Origin: Thiovibrio sp964588325
Lineage (GTDB): Bacteria; Desulfobacterota; Desulfobulbia; Desulfobulbales; Desulfurivibrionaceae
Length of the DNA stretch: 51,108 bases
Direction of reading: 5' to 3'
Assembly: GCA_964588325.1 (NCBI GenBank)
Contig: CAZPOR010000015.1
Location: 1 to 51,108, forward strand
The notes below the pieces were generated by a model that was given only the letters and a program-made list of their open reading frames with translations, had not been told where the DNA came from and searched no databases. The position numbers were made by a program, and so were the translations under genes. Numbering within the stretch: the first letter of the stretch is position 1; the number at the start of each line of letters is the position of its first letter. Shown one piece after another: positions 16,919 through 24,412 of this stretch.

Positions 16919-17455
16919 TCAGTCAACCTGCTGTTTTTCCGCTGTTTCAGTGAAATACTCGCCCAGCAGCCCCTTCAATTCGGCCTCGCTCACCCCGCCG
17001 AGGATGGCGGCAAGGATCCGATGGCCCGGGCCGAGGACAATGGTCTGCGGTTCCAGCTTGATATTGTACTGCTTTGAAATCGCTCCGTCCTTATCCATGA
17101 GCACCGGAAAGCCTATCTCCAGATCGGCCACGAACCGGCGCACCGTTGCCTCGTCGGAATTGCGGTTGATATAGACCACCCGCAGCCCGGCTTCCTTGTA
17201 TTTTTCAAAATACTGGTTGAAGATCGGGGTATCGGCCCGGCAAAACTTGCAATCCGTGGACCAGAAACGGAGGATGACCGGTTTTCCCTGGTATCCGGCC
17301 AGCGATACCGGTTGCCCGTTGAGATCGGTTCCGGCAAACGCAGGGGCCGGATCGCCGATTTTGAGTTTCTTGGCCGGCGAATCGCCCCCGGAACAGGCGG
17401 TAAGGACAAGCAAAACCGTGGAGAGTAGAAATATCGGAAGGATTTTTTTTACCAT
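16919..17455 (-). CDS. TlpA/ResA-like thioredoxin-fold lipoprotein
   Basis: This 178-residue lipoprotein has lipobox LTAC (C21) and a thioredoxin fold with the redox pair C69-K-F-C72 (WSTDCKFC) and a cis-proline-like LEPQTIVLG segment. TlpA/ResA-type proteins reduce apocytochrome c or copper-site cysteines in the periplasm. It sits directly before NosL and in the same operon. It could keep the heme-binding or metal-binding cysteines of the beta-propeller reduced, which is inference from context. Confidence 0.88.
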   Translation of the reverse strand: MVKKILPIFLLSTVLLVLTACSGGDSPAKKLKIGDPAPAFAGTDLNGQPVSLAGYQGKPVILRFWSTDCKFCRADTPIFNQYFEKYKEAGLRVVYINRNSDEATVRRFVADLEIGFPVLMDKDGAISKQYNIKLEPQTIVLGPGHRILAAILGGVSEAELKGLLGEYFTETAEKQQVD

Positions 17456-17469
17456 ACATAATACTCAGC

Positions 17470-17506
17470 AATGTCTAGGTCCTCCTCCCCCGCCAAGGGG
17501 AAGGGA
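17470..17506 (+). repeat. half copy of GC-rich palindromic element
   Basis: CTAGGTCCTCCTCCCCCGCC followed by AAGGGGAAGGGAGC matches the right half of the element at 26436 and 28604, with changes. It lies in the 96-bp gap between the ABC ATPase gene and the TlpA-like gene of the leftward operon. Confidence 0.5.
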
Positions 17507-17551
17507 GCTTTTTTCGAATTCCGCTTACTCCGGAGAAATGCAAAAAAAAAC

Positions 17552-18241
17552 TCATCCAGCCTGTGCGGAGAGAACCCCCTGCCGCATGGAGAAAACCCTG
17601 GCGCCCTTTTGGGTTGCGGCAAGGTCGCTGTTGTGGGTCACCACCACAAAGGTCGTGCCCTGTTCATTATACCTTCTGAACAGCGCAAGGATATCCTTTT
17701 CTGTTTCTTCGTCCAGATCCCCGGTGGGCTCGTCGGCCAGGATGATGTCCGGGCAGTTGATAAAGGAGCGGGCAATGGCGACCCTGCGCTGCTGACCACC
17801 GGAAAGCTGAGAGGGAAAGGCATTGGCCTTGTCCGCCAGGCCGACCTGATCGAGGATATCCAGGGCAAGATCGCGGCTGCCCGCGGGATTGTGCCCGAAA
17901 CTCAAGGGCAACAGAATATTTTCCATGACCGAGAGGGTGGGAATCAGGCTGGCGAACTGGAAGATAAAGCCGATCGTGCTGTTGCGCATGGTGGAAAGGG
18001 CCTGGTCGGATTGCTGCCAGTTTTCCACCCCCTCAATAAAAACCTGCCCGCTGTCCGGTGAGGTCAGCCCGCCGATCAGACTCAAGAGCGTTGTTTTTCC
18101 GGAACCGGAATGCCCCAGAATAACGAGAAAATCCCCCCTGTTTACAGAAAGATTCACGGTGTTGACGGCGTGGACCATGGTGTTTTCCACCGGGTAGGCC
18201 TTGGTGAGATCCTTGCATTCGATGATCACGTTTTTCCCCAT
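17552..18241 (-). CDS. MacB/LolD-type ABC transporter ATPase
   Basis: This 229-residue ATPase has Walker A GHSGSGKTT, signature LSGGQQRR and Walker B IILADEP followed by TGDLD. It is the first gene of the leftward operon that continues into TlpA, NosL and a second ABC pair. It is divergent from the beta-propeller gene, whose operon carries an FtsX-type permease without its own ATPase, so this ATPase is the likely partner of that permease. Confidence 0.9.
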   Translation of the reverse strand: MGKNVIIECKDLTKAYPVENTMVHAVNTVNLSVNRGDFLVILGHSGSGKTTLLSLIGGLTSPDSGQVFIEGVENWQQSDQALSTMRNSTIGFIFQFASLIPTLSVMENILLPLSFGHNPAGSRDLALDILDQVGLADKANAFPSQLSGGQQRRVAIARSFINCPDIILADEPTGDLDEETEKDILALFRRYNEQGTTFVVVTHNSDLAATQKGARVFSMRQGVLSAQAG

Positions 18242-18352
18242 TGTTTCAATGCGGTATCAGGTCATGGGCCAGGGGGCCGAGAAGAGAAGAACCTCCCGGG
18301 CATGATCTGCTGCAAAATTATTTGCCTCTGCGTAAAAATGAGGTTGCCAATA

Positions 18353-18367
18353 TACCACCGAGTGGTA
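18353..18367. promoter_or_regulatory. perfect palindrome in divergent promoter region
   Basis: TACCAC CGA GTGGTA is a perfect 6-3-6 inverted repeat, extended by AT-rich flanks (ATA on the left, ATAT on the right). It lies between the divergent ABC ATPase and beta-propeller genes and has the look of a dimeric repressor or activator site. The regulator is not known. Confidence 0.55.
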
Positions 18368-18391
18368 ATATCGTAAACATGAATGCGGCAT

Positions 18392-18535
18392 TTTGTCGCA
18401 TGGCAATTTGTCGCACCTGGGAATTCCGCCTTGAGCGAGAGCAGCGAGCCGATCGCATCCGCCCAAGGTGATTAGTAAGTGAACAGACAGTCACCAACTG
18501 TCGGATGCCGGCACGCCCCATGACCTTGCCGGCAT
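18392..18535 (+). promoter_or_regulatory. direct repeats and stem-loops upstream of beta-propeller gene
   Basis: Three structures lie in the leader. The motif TTTGTCGCA is directly repeated at 18392-18400 and 18407-18415. A perfect GACAGT-N5-ACTGTC inverted repeat lies at 18486-18502. An 8-bp stem ATGCCGGC/GCCGGCAT with a 15-nt loop lies at 18505-18535, just before the ribosome site. The last could stabilise the 5' end of a highly expressed mRNA. No clear -35/-10 pair was assigned. Confidence 0.5.
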
Positions 18536-18554
18536 TTACAACGAGGAGAAAATC

Positions 18555-19730
18555 ATGCAATTTACCAAGTCTACCTGGCGCAAATCCCTGATCACCGGCA
18601 CCGTCGTCGCCCTTGGCCTCGCCGGGGCCACTGCGGCAATGGCCGCGGGCAATTATTCCGGCACCGCCTATATTGCCGGCATGGGCGGTCATTTCGCCAA
18701 GGCCGTGTTCAAGATCGACCCCAAGGCCGAGACCCCCATCACTCTGGACGAACTGGACAAGATCGATATCGGCAGCGGCGCGACCCACCCCACCCATGAC
18801 GCCCGCATCGACTATAAGGACCGCAACACCATGTTCTGGTCCACCTACAAGCCGGACGCCGCGGCTAACAACTCCTACCATTACGGCAAAACCGACCTCA
18901 AGACCGGCGAGGTCGTAACGGACAAAACCTTCCCGGTTCCGGCCAAGGTCATGAACACCAAGGCCGGCTACTGCGCCTCCGCCCAGACCAAGGACTTTTT
19001 CATGCCCATTTCCATGAACAAGCCCGGCTATATCAGCGTCATCGACAAAAAGACCATGGAGATGAAGCACAACATCTTTCTTGAAGGCACCGAGGCCGAC
19101 ATCAAGGGCGGGGTCAAGTACACCCACGGCATCAACTCCCCGGACATGAAAGAGATCCTGATCACCCTCAACGAGGCTGACGTTGCTCCGGACAACAAGG
19201 AGCTGGGCGACGGCATCGGCAAGATGCACATGTTCGTTCTTGACGCCAAGGCTCTTGAGCAGGGCAAGGTCAAGGTGCTGCGCAAGGGCGTGGCCGACGG
19301 CAACGCCAAGAAAACCATCAGCTTCCGCCAGTACTACTCACCGGACGGCAAGTACATCGCCAACGCCACCGGCGACATCCTCTTCCTGATCGACGCCAAG
19401 ACCCTGAAGACCCTGGCCTCCGTGACCATGGCTCCGCTGGAAGAGACCCACGACGCCATCTTCACCCCGGACAGCAAGTACGTCATGATCACCACCCGCA
19501 CCAAAGCCATCCTTCCCGGCTGCAAGGATCCGGCCAAGCCTGCTGACGGCGAGTGGCGCATGGACGGCCAGATGCGTCTCTTCGACGTAGCCGCCAAAAA
19601 ACTGGTCGGCAAGGCGACCTCCGCTTGCCTCAAGTGCCATGACGAACAGCTCGGCACCGGCGAAGACGCTCCCCACGCCGTTCTCTGCGGCCTTGACGTA
19701 AACTGGGCCAAGGTTGCGAAGAAAAAATAA
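18555..19730 (+). CDS. secreted mono-heme beta-propeller protein
   Basis: This 391-residue protein has a signal peptide (cleavage near AMAAG, residue 31) and a YVTN/WD40-like beta-propeller built from repeats such as YISVIDKKTM, MFVLDAKAL, YYSPDGKYIANATG and AIFTPDSKYVMITT. A single c-type heme site, C358-L-K-C-H362, lies near the C-terminus, followed by H374 and C378. Histidines recur at blade edges (H46, H78, H81, H109, H191, H225, H299), a pattern that could ligate a metal in the central channel. The ribosome site is strong (GAGGAG) and a terminator follows. Neighbouring NosL, TlpA-like and ABC genes suggest cofactor assembly. The substrate and electron partner are unknown. Confidence 0.85.
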   Translation: MQFTKSTWRKSLITGTVVALGLAGATAAMAAGNYSGTAYIAGMGGHFAKAVFKIDPKAETPITLDELDKIDIGSGATHPTHDARIDYKDRNTMFWSTYKPDAAANNSYHYGKTDLKTGEVVTDKTFPVPAKVMNTKAGYCASAQTKDFFMPISMNKPGYISVIDKKTMEMKHNIFLEGTEADIKGGVKYTHGINSPDMKEILITLNEADVAPDNKELGDGIGKMHMFVLDAKALEQGKVKVLRKGVADGNAKKTISFRQYYSPDGKYIANATGDILFLIDAKTLKTLASVTMAPLEETHDAIFTPDSKYVMITTRTKAILPGCKDPAKPADGEWRMDGQMRLFDVAAKKLVGKATSACLKCHDEQLGTGEDAPHAVLCGLDVNWAKVAKKK

Positions 19731-19758
19731 GTTTTCTTCAGCAGCGTTCTGTTCTATA

Positions 19759-19792
19759 CAAAAACCGGGGGGCCACCGCCCTCCGGTTTTTG
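19759..19792 (+). terminator. intrinsic terminator after beta-propeller gene
   Basis: CAAAAACCGGGGGG pairs with CCCTCCGGTTTTTG (one mismatch in 14 pairs) around a short loop and is followed by a T-rich stretch. It lies 28 bp after the stop and before the FtsX-type permease, so the permease probably receives reduced read-through. Confidence 0.85.
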
Positions 19793-19838
19793 TGTTTTCT
19801 GAACCCACTCCCCTTTTCCTCAACAGACCAGAAACCCT

Positions 19839-21032
19839 ATGACACCCCGCAACGCCCATACCATCATCGCCATTGCCTGGAAAGGCGTCACCCGGAAATT
19901 GTTTCGCAACCTTATCCTCATGCTGGCGGTTGGCCTGCTCGTCGCCCTGCTGACCTTTGCCATGCTCTTCAACAAGGCAGTGGAAGAGGATATCGAAGAG
20001 GCAAGCAAGCGGCTCGGCGCGGACATCGTCATCGTGCCCCCCGAAGCCAAGGGCAACGCCGAGGAATTCATCCTGGAAAGCAAGATCAAGAGCTTTTACA
20101 TGGATAAATTCGTCTTCGACGACCTCAGCGAGCTGCCGGACATCAAGCAGGCAACCTACCATATCTACCTCAACACTCTGAGTTCCGGGTGTTGCAGTAT
20201 CGATGAAGGGCAGGTCATCGTCTTCGACCAGGACAAGGATTTTGTCGTCGCCCCCTGGCTGGAGAGCGGGCCCAAACGGTTGGAGCCGGGCGAGATCTAT
20301 GTGGGAAGCTATGTGTACGAGTATCTCGGCCTGATCAACACGGCCAGCCTTTTTGGCAAGGGCGTCAAGGTGGTCGGCCATCTCCAGCAGACCCGCACCG
20401 GCCTTGATCATGGGGTGTTCATGCGCCTCGACGACCTGAATAAAATCTCCCCCGAGGCAACGGGCGGGTATCAGGCCGGTAAAATCTCCATCATCTTCAT
20501 CAAGGTCAAGAAAGGGGTCGATCCCGCCAAGGTGGTTGCGGATATCCGCACCATCAACCCCACGGTGGGAGTGATGACCAGAGGCGACATCGGCGCCGAC
20601 GTCCGGAACACCCTGGGGGACATCCTCCGGGTGTTTTCCATAACCATCCTCATCTCCTCGCTGCTCGCCCTGCTTCTGGCCTGGTCAACCTTCACCGTGC
20701 TTGCCAACGAACGGCGGCGCGAGGTCGGTATCTTGCGGGCCATCGGCGCCCACCAGATCCACATCATGAAGATCTTTCTGGCCGAGGCGTTGCTGATCAG
20801 CGGGATGGGCGGCGTTGCCGGGGTGGTCATGGGCCACTCCCTGATCCATTATCTGGCCAAGGACTTCACCCTGCTCCGCACCCTTGGCGCGGTCTCGAAC
20901 ATAACCGCAGCCAACATCACCATCGGGATCATCGCCATGGGCGTCGGCATCGCCATTTGTTTAATTGGCGCGGCCTTCCCCATCCTGCGTTTGGCCCGGA
21001 TGGAACCGCTGCTGGCGATAAAGGAAGCGTGA
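19839..21032 (+). CDS. FtsX/MacB-type ABC permease
   Basis: This 397-residue permease has an N-terminal helix (NLILMLAVGLLVALLTFAMLF as the core), a large extracytoplasmic domain with a CC pair (TLSSGCCSIDEGQ), and three C-terminal helices starting ITILISSLLALLLAW, then the conserved ANERRREVGILRAIGA coupling segment. The family includes MacB, LolC/E and FtsX. It lacks an ATPase in its own operon; the divergent ATPase at 17552 is the likely partner. Confidence 0.88.
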   Translation: MTPRNAHTIIAIAWKGVTRKLFRNLILMLAVGLLVALLTFAMLFNKAVEEDIEEASKRLGADIVIVPPEAKGNAEEFILESKIKSFYMDKFVFDDLSELPDIKQATYHIYLNTLSSGCCSIDEGQVIVFDQDKDFVVAPWLESGPKRLEPGEIYVGSYVYEYLGLINTASLFGKGVKVVGHLQQTRTGLDHGVFMRLDDLNKISPEATGGYQAGKISIIFIKVKKGVDPAKVVADIRTINPTVGVMTRGDIGADVRNTLGDILRVFSITILISSLLALLLAWSTFTVLANERRREVGILRAIGAHQIHIMKIFLAEALLISGMGGVAGVVMGHSLIHYLAKDFTLLRTLGAVSNITAANITIGIIAMGVGIAICLIGAAFPILRLARMEPLLAIKEA

Positions 21033-21034
21033 TT

Positions 21035-21066
21035 AGCTGATAGCTGTCAGCTTACAGCTATCGGCT
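21035..21066. terminator. hairpin between convergent genes
   Basis: AGCTGATAGCTGT and ACAGCTATCGGCT form a 13-bp stem with one mismatch and a 6-nt loop in the 32-bp gap between the permease stop and the cbiH stop. There is no long T-tract, so it may act as a weak bidirectional terminator or as an RNA-stabilising structure. Confidence 0.5.
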
Positions 21067-21835
21067 ATAATGCATACTTTGCCGCGTATCCGCGGGGGGT
21101 GACCATGAACCCTTGCCAGGCAAAGGTCATGGAGTTGCCGACGATGATGGTGGTCTGCATGTCGATCTCGCTCTCCAGCATCTTTTCCAGGGTGGTGAGC
21201 ACGATCCGTTCATTTTCGCGGGTGGCGGCGGTGACAATGCCCACCGGGGTTTCAGGAGCGCGGTGCGCCAGCAGGATCTCGCGGGCCTTGACGATATGCT
21301 CGGCCCGCTTCTTTGATTTCGGATTATAGATCGCCACGACAAAATCCGCCGCTGCCGCTGCCTCAAGCCGTTTCTCGATCTTTTCCCAAGGGGTCAGCAG
21401 GTCGGAGAGGCTGATCGCGGCAAAATCATGCATGAGCGGCGCACCCAAGCGGGCGGCGCAGGCATTGAGCGCGGCGATGCCTGCAATCACCTCGATCTCC
21501 ACACACGCATTCTGCTCCCTTGCCATCTCGAAAACCAGTCCGGCCATGGCATAGATGCCGGGGTCGCCTCCGGAAACCAGGGCTACAATGCGGCCTTGGT
21601 CCGCCATGTCCAGCGCCTTGCGGCAGCGGTCGACCTCCTTCATCATCTGGGAGGCCAACACCTCCTTGCCCACAAGAAATTCAGGGATCAAATCAAGATA
21701 GGTCTGGTAGCCGACGATTACCTCGGCTGCGGCCAGGGCCTCCCCTGCCGCAGGGGTCATATGTTTTGCAGAGCCGGGTCCTGTTCCGACAACGTACAGT
21801 TTACCCTTGCCACCGCCATGGTTACATTGCGCCAT
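21065..21835 (-). CDS. cbiH: cobalt-precorrin-3 C17-methyltransferase
   Basis: This 256-residue SAM-dependent corrin methyltransferase contracts the ring and methylates C17 in the anaerobic B12 pathway. The tetrapyrrole methylase motifs are VVGTGPGS, LVSGGDPGIYAM and the C-terminal IIVGNS. Its start overlaps the end of cbiG by 79 bp. No alternative ATG, GTG or TTG start lies between the overlap and the glycine-rich motif, so the long overlap appears real. It is the last gene of the leftward operon. Confidence 0.93.
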   Translation of the reverse strand: MAQCNHGGGKGKLYVVGTGPGSAKHMTPAAGEALAAAEVIVGYQTYLDLIPEFLVGKEVLASQMMKEVDRCRKALDMADQGRIVALVSGGDPGIYAMAGLVFEMAREQNACVEIEVIAGIAALNACAARLGAPLMHDFAAISLSDLLTPWEKIEKRLEAAAAADFVVAIYNPKSKKRAEHIVKAREILLAHRAPETPVGIVTAATRENERIVLTTLEKMLESEIDMQTTIIVGNSMTFAWQGFMVTPRGYAAKYAL

Positions 21836-22761
21836 TTTCTTTTCCCAACCAGTAAATCGTTACTCTGTGCGCTGAGCAGGGCAGCGGGTTCGGCAACGCC
21901 GATCGCACCCACCGCAAGCAGCGCCGCCTCGGAAACCGCTACACATTCAACCCTGTTCAACTCTTCCTTGCTGAAAAAATCAATTCGCCAACCGTGCTCC
22001 TGCGCAAAGGCCAGCAAACCATCTTCGTCATTTTTAAGATCAATGGAGGCCAGATTGCGGATGCTCAACTGCGACAATCCTTGCTCGGCAAACAACTCCT
22101 CACATGCCTGCCGGAGTTCCTCCACAGGCACCCCTCGGTTGCACCCTACCCCAACCACTAGATTTTTGGGGCGAAAGACCACCGTTGTCCCGTAATCACC
22201 AAGACGCGGCGAAACCACGATATCGGCCAATTCCGGCCCGGGAACCTCCACCAACCCCTGGGGCAGCGAGGCAATGGCCACCTCGGAAAAAATCCTGAGG
22301 CTGCCGCTGTTGACCAATTTGGCGCTGGCTTGGGTCAAACCTGCCGTGCTCTCGCAAACCAGATTCTGCGCCCTGGCCCAGAGATCAAGGGGGACAAGCC
22401 CCAGGGTGTCGGAGGCGGTGGTGATCACCGCTTCGCCGCCGGAGAGCGCCGCCACCCGCCGGGCCAGATCGTTGCCCCCGCCCAGATGGCCGGAAAGGAG
22501 GCTGACAACATGGCGCCCCTTCTCGTCCAGCACCACCACGCAGGGGTCGCTTGTCTTACCTTGCAGGAGAGGCGCTATGGCTCGCACCACAATACCGGTG
22601 GCCATGATGCAGACAAAGCCGTCCAGTTCGGGCCAATGTTCGGCCAGAATCTGCGCCACCCCGTTCTCCTGCGGCAACACCTGGGCCTCCGGCATTTTTG
22701 TGGCCAGATCAGATGCAAGCTTTTTGCCGCCGTCGGTTATGGCGAGGATGCCAATCTTCAT
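21757..22761 (-). CDS. cbiG: cobalt-precorrin-5A hydrolase
   Basis: This 334-residue protein removes the C2 fragment as acetaldehyde from cobalt-precorrin-5A in the anaerobic pathway. The N-terminal CbiG domain (MKIGILAITDGG, FVCIMATGIVVRAIAPLL, LLSGHLGGGNDLAR) and the C-terminal domain (VVGVGCNRGVPVEEL, then AVSEAALL) are both present. It begins 3 bp after cbiF. Its 3' end is read in two frames because cbiH starts inside it. Confidence 0.93.
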   Translation of the reverse strand: MKIGILAITDGGKKLASDLATKMPEAQVLPQENGVAQILAEHWPELDGFVCIMATGIVVRAIAPLLQGKTSDPCVVVLDEKGRHVVSLLSGHLGGGNDLARRVAALSGGEAVITTASDTLGLVPLDLWARAQNLVCESTAGLTQASAKLVNSGSLRIFSEVAIASLPQGLVEVPGPELADIVVSPRLGDYGTTVVFRPKNLVVGVGCNRGVPVEELRQACEELFAEQGLSQLSIRNLASIDLKNDEDGLLAFAQEHGWRIDFFSKEELNRVECVAVSEAALLAVGAIGVAEPAALLSAQSNDLLVGKRKWRNVTMAVARVNCTLSEQDPALQNI

Positions 22762-22764
22762 ATC

Positions 22765-23598
22765 CTACTGGTCCGCATCCCGGAAACCGTGGCCGAAATG
22801 CCGGTCATAGAGCTTGGACAGAGCCGGGGGCGGGCTGCTGGCCAACACCTTGCCCACCGCGATGATCGCGGTTTTGGTAATCCCCGCCTCCTTGACCTGG
22901 GTCGCAATGGTGGCAAGGGTCCCCCGGATAATCCGCTCCTCGGGCCAACTCACCTTTTCCACCACCGCCACCGGGGTGTCCTCCGGGTAGCCGCCGCTGC
23001 GCAGATCGGCCACGACCTGATCGATCATGCCGACACTGAGGAGGATCAGCATGGTGGCCTGATGGCTTGCCAGGGAGGAAAGGCTTTCCTGCTCCGGCAC
23101 CGGGGTCCGCCCTGCCCTGCGGGTGATGATCACGGTCTGGGAAACCTCGGGCAGGGTCAGCTCTGTGGCCAGGGCTGCGGCAGTGGCCACGGCAGAGCTC
23201 ACCCCAGGCACCACCTGAAAGGGAATCTCAGCAGCAGCCAAGCGGACGATCTGCTCATTGATTGCCCCATAGATGGAAGGATCGCCGGTATGAAGCCGGA
23301 CCACTCTTTGCCCTTGCTCGTGGGCTGTGATCACCAGAGCCATGACCTCGTCCAGGTTCAGGCCGGCGGAGTTATGCACCTTGGCAGTCACCCCGGCAAG
23401 CAGGGTCTCGGGCACCAGGCTGCCGGTGTAGACAATGCAATCGGCCTCCCGCAGCAAGCGTTGGCCCTTGACCGTAATCAACTCCGGATCGCCCGGCCCT
23501 GCCCCTACGAAATATACGGGAAACCGTCTTGCTTGACTCCCCCTCCCTTGACGGGAGGGGGCAGGGGGGAGGGTGAAGTTGCAACCTGCCGAGCTCAT
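22765..23598 (-). CDS. cbiF: cobalt-precorrin-4 C11-methyltransferase with repeat-derived N-terminus
   Basis: This 277-residue methyltransferase carries YFVGAGPGDPEL, LHTGDPSIYGAINEQ and PGVSSA motifs of CbiF/CobM. The first about 22 residues (MSSAGCNFTLPPAPSRQGRG) are encoded by the GC-rich palindromic element. The codons between the element and VYFVGAGPG contain no ATG, GTG or TTG, so translation must begin inside the element. The element also supplies a purine-rich stretch (GAGAGGGGGAA) as ribosome site. The native start was evidently lost or displaced by the insertion. The enzyme core looks complete. Confidence 0.92.
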   Translation of the reverse strand: MSSAGCNFTLPPAPSRQGRGSQARRFPVYFVGAGPGDPELITVKGQRLLREADCIVYTGSLVPETLLAGVTAKVHNSAGLNLDEVMALVITAHEQGQRVVRLHTGDPSIYGAINEQIVRLAAAEIPFQVVPGVSSAVATAAALATELTLPEVSQTVIITRRAGRTPVPEQESLSSLASHQATMLILLSVGMIDQVVADLRSGGYPEDTPVAVVEKVSWPEERIIRGTLATIATQVKEAGITKTAIIAVGKVLASSPPPALSKLYDRHFGHGFRDADQ

Positions 23599-23649
23599 AG
23601 GTGGTTCCCCCTCTCCCTAACCCTCCCCCGCCAGGGGGGAGGGAACTTT
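23536..23649 (-). repeat. GC-rich BIME-like element at cbiL-cbiF junction
   Basis: Two GC-rich palindromic units in inverted orientation flank a spacer of about 35 nt. Read on the minus strand, the element starts AAAGTTCCCTCCCCCC, passes TTAGGGAGAGGGGGAAC, then a spacer with ATG and CGGCAG, and ends with CCCTCCCGTCAAGGGAGGG. It is the same element as at 26436 and 28604. Here it covers the 3' part of the cbiL-cbiF gap and the start of cbiF. Confidence 0.88.
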
Positions 23650-23677
23650 CTGCCCTTTTGCAATAGGCGCGCTGAAA

Positions 23678-24412
23678 TCATGACTTTCTCACGATGATGG
23701 TGGAAAAATAATGGGGCTCATCATTATTGCCGGTAAGCGCAGTGGTCAGGTCACGCCTGATCCGTTGGCCGGACTGGCTCGAACGCTCGACCAGCACGGC
23801 TTTGTCGAGCAGATTCATCTCGGTGAGCAGCGGCACCAGCCGGTCCATAACCCTATGCACCTTCATGAGCACCACCGAATCGAATTGTTCCAGGGTTTCC
23901 CGTAAGCGGCCATTCTCAAAGGTGGCCGGGATGACCACCAGCCGGTCGTCGCCCAGGCAGAGCGGCTGGCCTGCGGCTGCAGCGGAAGCGCCGATGGCGG
24001 AAACCCCGGGGATGATCTCCACCGGCAGGTCCGGAGCCAGATCAAACAGGGTTTCGCAGACATAGAAACCGGTGCTGTAAATGGCCGGATCGCCGAGGGT
24101 TGGAAAGGCCACATCCCGGCTCGCCTGCAAATGGCCCACAATCTTGGCTGCCGCCGCATTCCAGGCCTTTTTCACCTCCGGGTCCGGGCTTTCGCCCATA
24201 CGGACCTTCTTCATGGGAAAATGGTGGGTGATGATCTCCTTGTCCCCGCGCTTCACCACCCCTTCCACGATCCCCAGAGCGGTGCTCTCTCCGTCTTTTT
24301 TCGCCGCAGGCGCAAGCCACACCCCGCACCGCTCAAGAATCCGCACCGCCTTGAGGGTCATGAGCTCCGGATCGCCAGGCCCCACGCCAACTACGTACAA
24401 TGTTCCCTTCAT
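23678..24412 (-). CDS. cbiL: cobalt-precorrin-2 C20-methyltransferase
   Basis: This 244-residue methyltransferase has VVGVGPGDPELMT, FPTLGDPAIYSTGFYV and IPGVSAIGASAAA motifs of CbiL/CobI. It adds the C20 methyl group at the first committed methylation step after cobalt insertion. Its start overlaps cbiET by 4 bp (ATGA). The 79-bp gap to cbiF is mostly the palindromic element. Confidence 0.94.
   Translation of the reverse strand: MKGTLYVVGVGPGDPELMTLKAVRILERCGVWLAPAAKKDGESTALGIVEGVVKRGDKEIITHHFPMKKVRMGESPDPEVKKAWNAAAAKIVGHLQASRDVAFPTLGDPAIYSTGFYVCETLFDLAPDLPVEIIPGVSAIGASAAAAGQPLCLGDDRLVVIPATFENGRLRETLEQFDSVVLMKVHRVMDRLVPLLTEMNLLDKAVLVERSSQSGQRIRRDLTTALTGNNDEPHYFSTIIVRKS

Noticed and set aside
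18555..19730. Nitrous oxide reductase as identity of the beta-propeller
   Set aside because: The protein is much shorter than NosZ, lacks the CuA cupredoxin domain and carries a heme c site instead. Only an analogy in assembly genes is kept.
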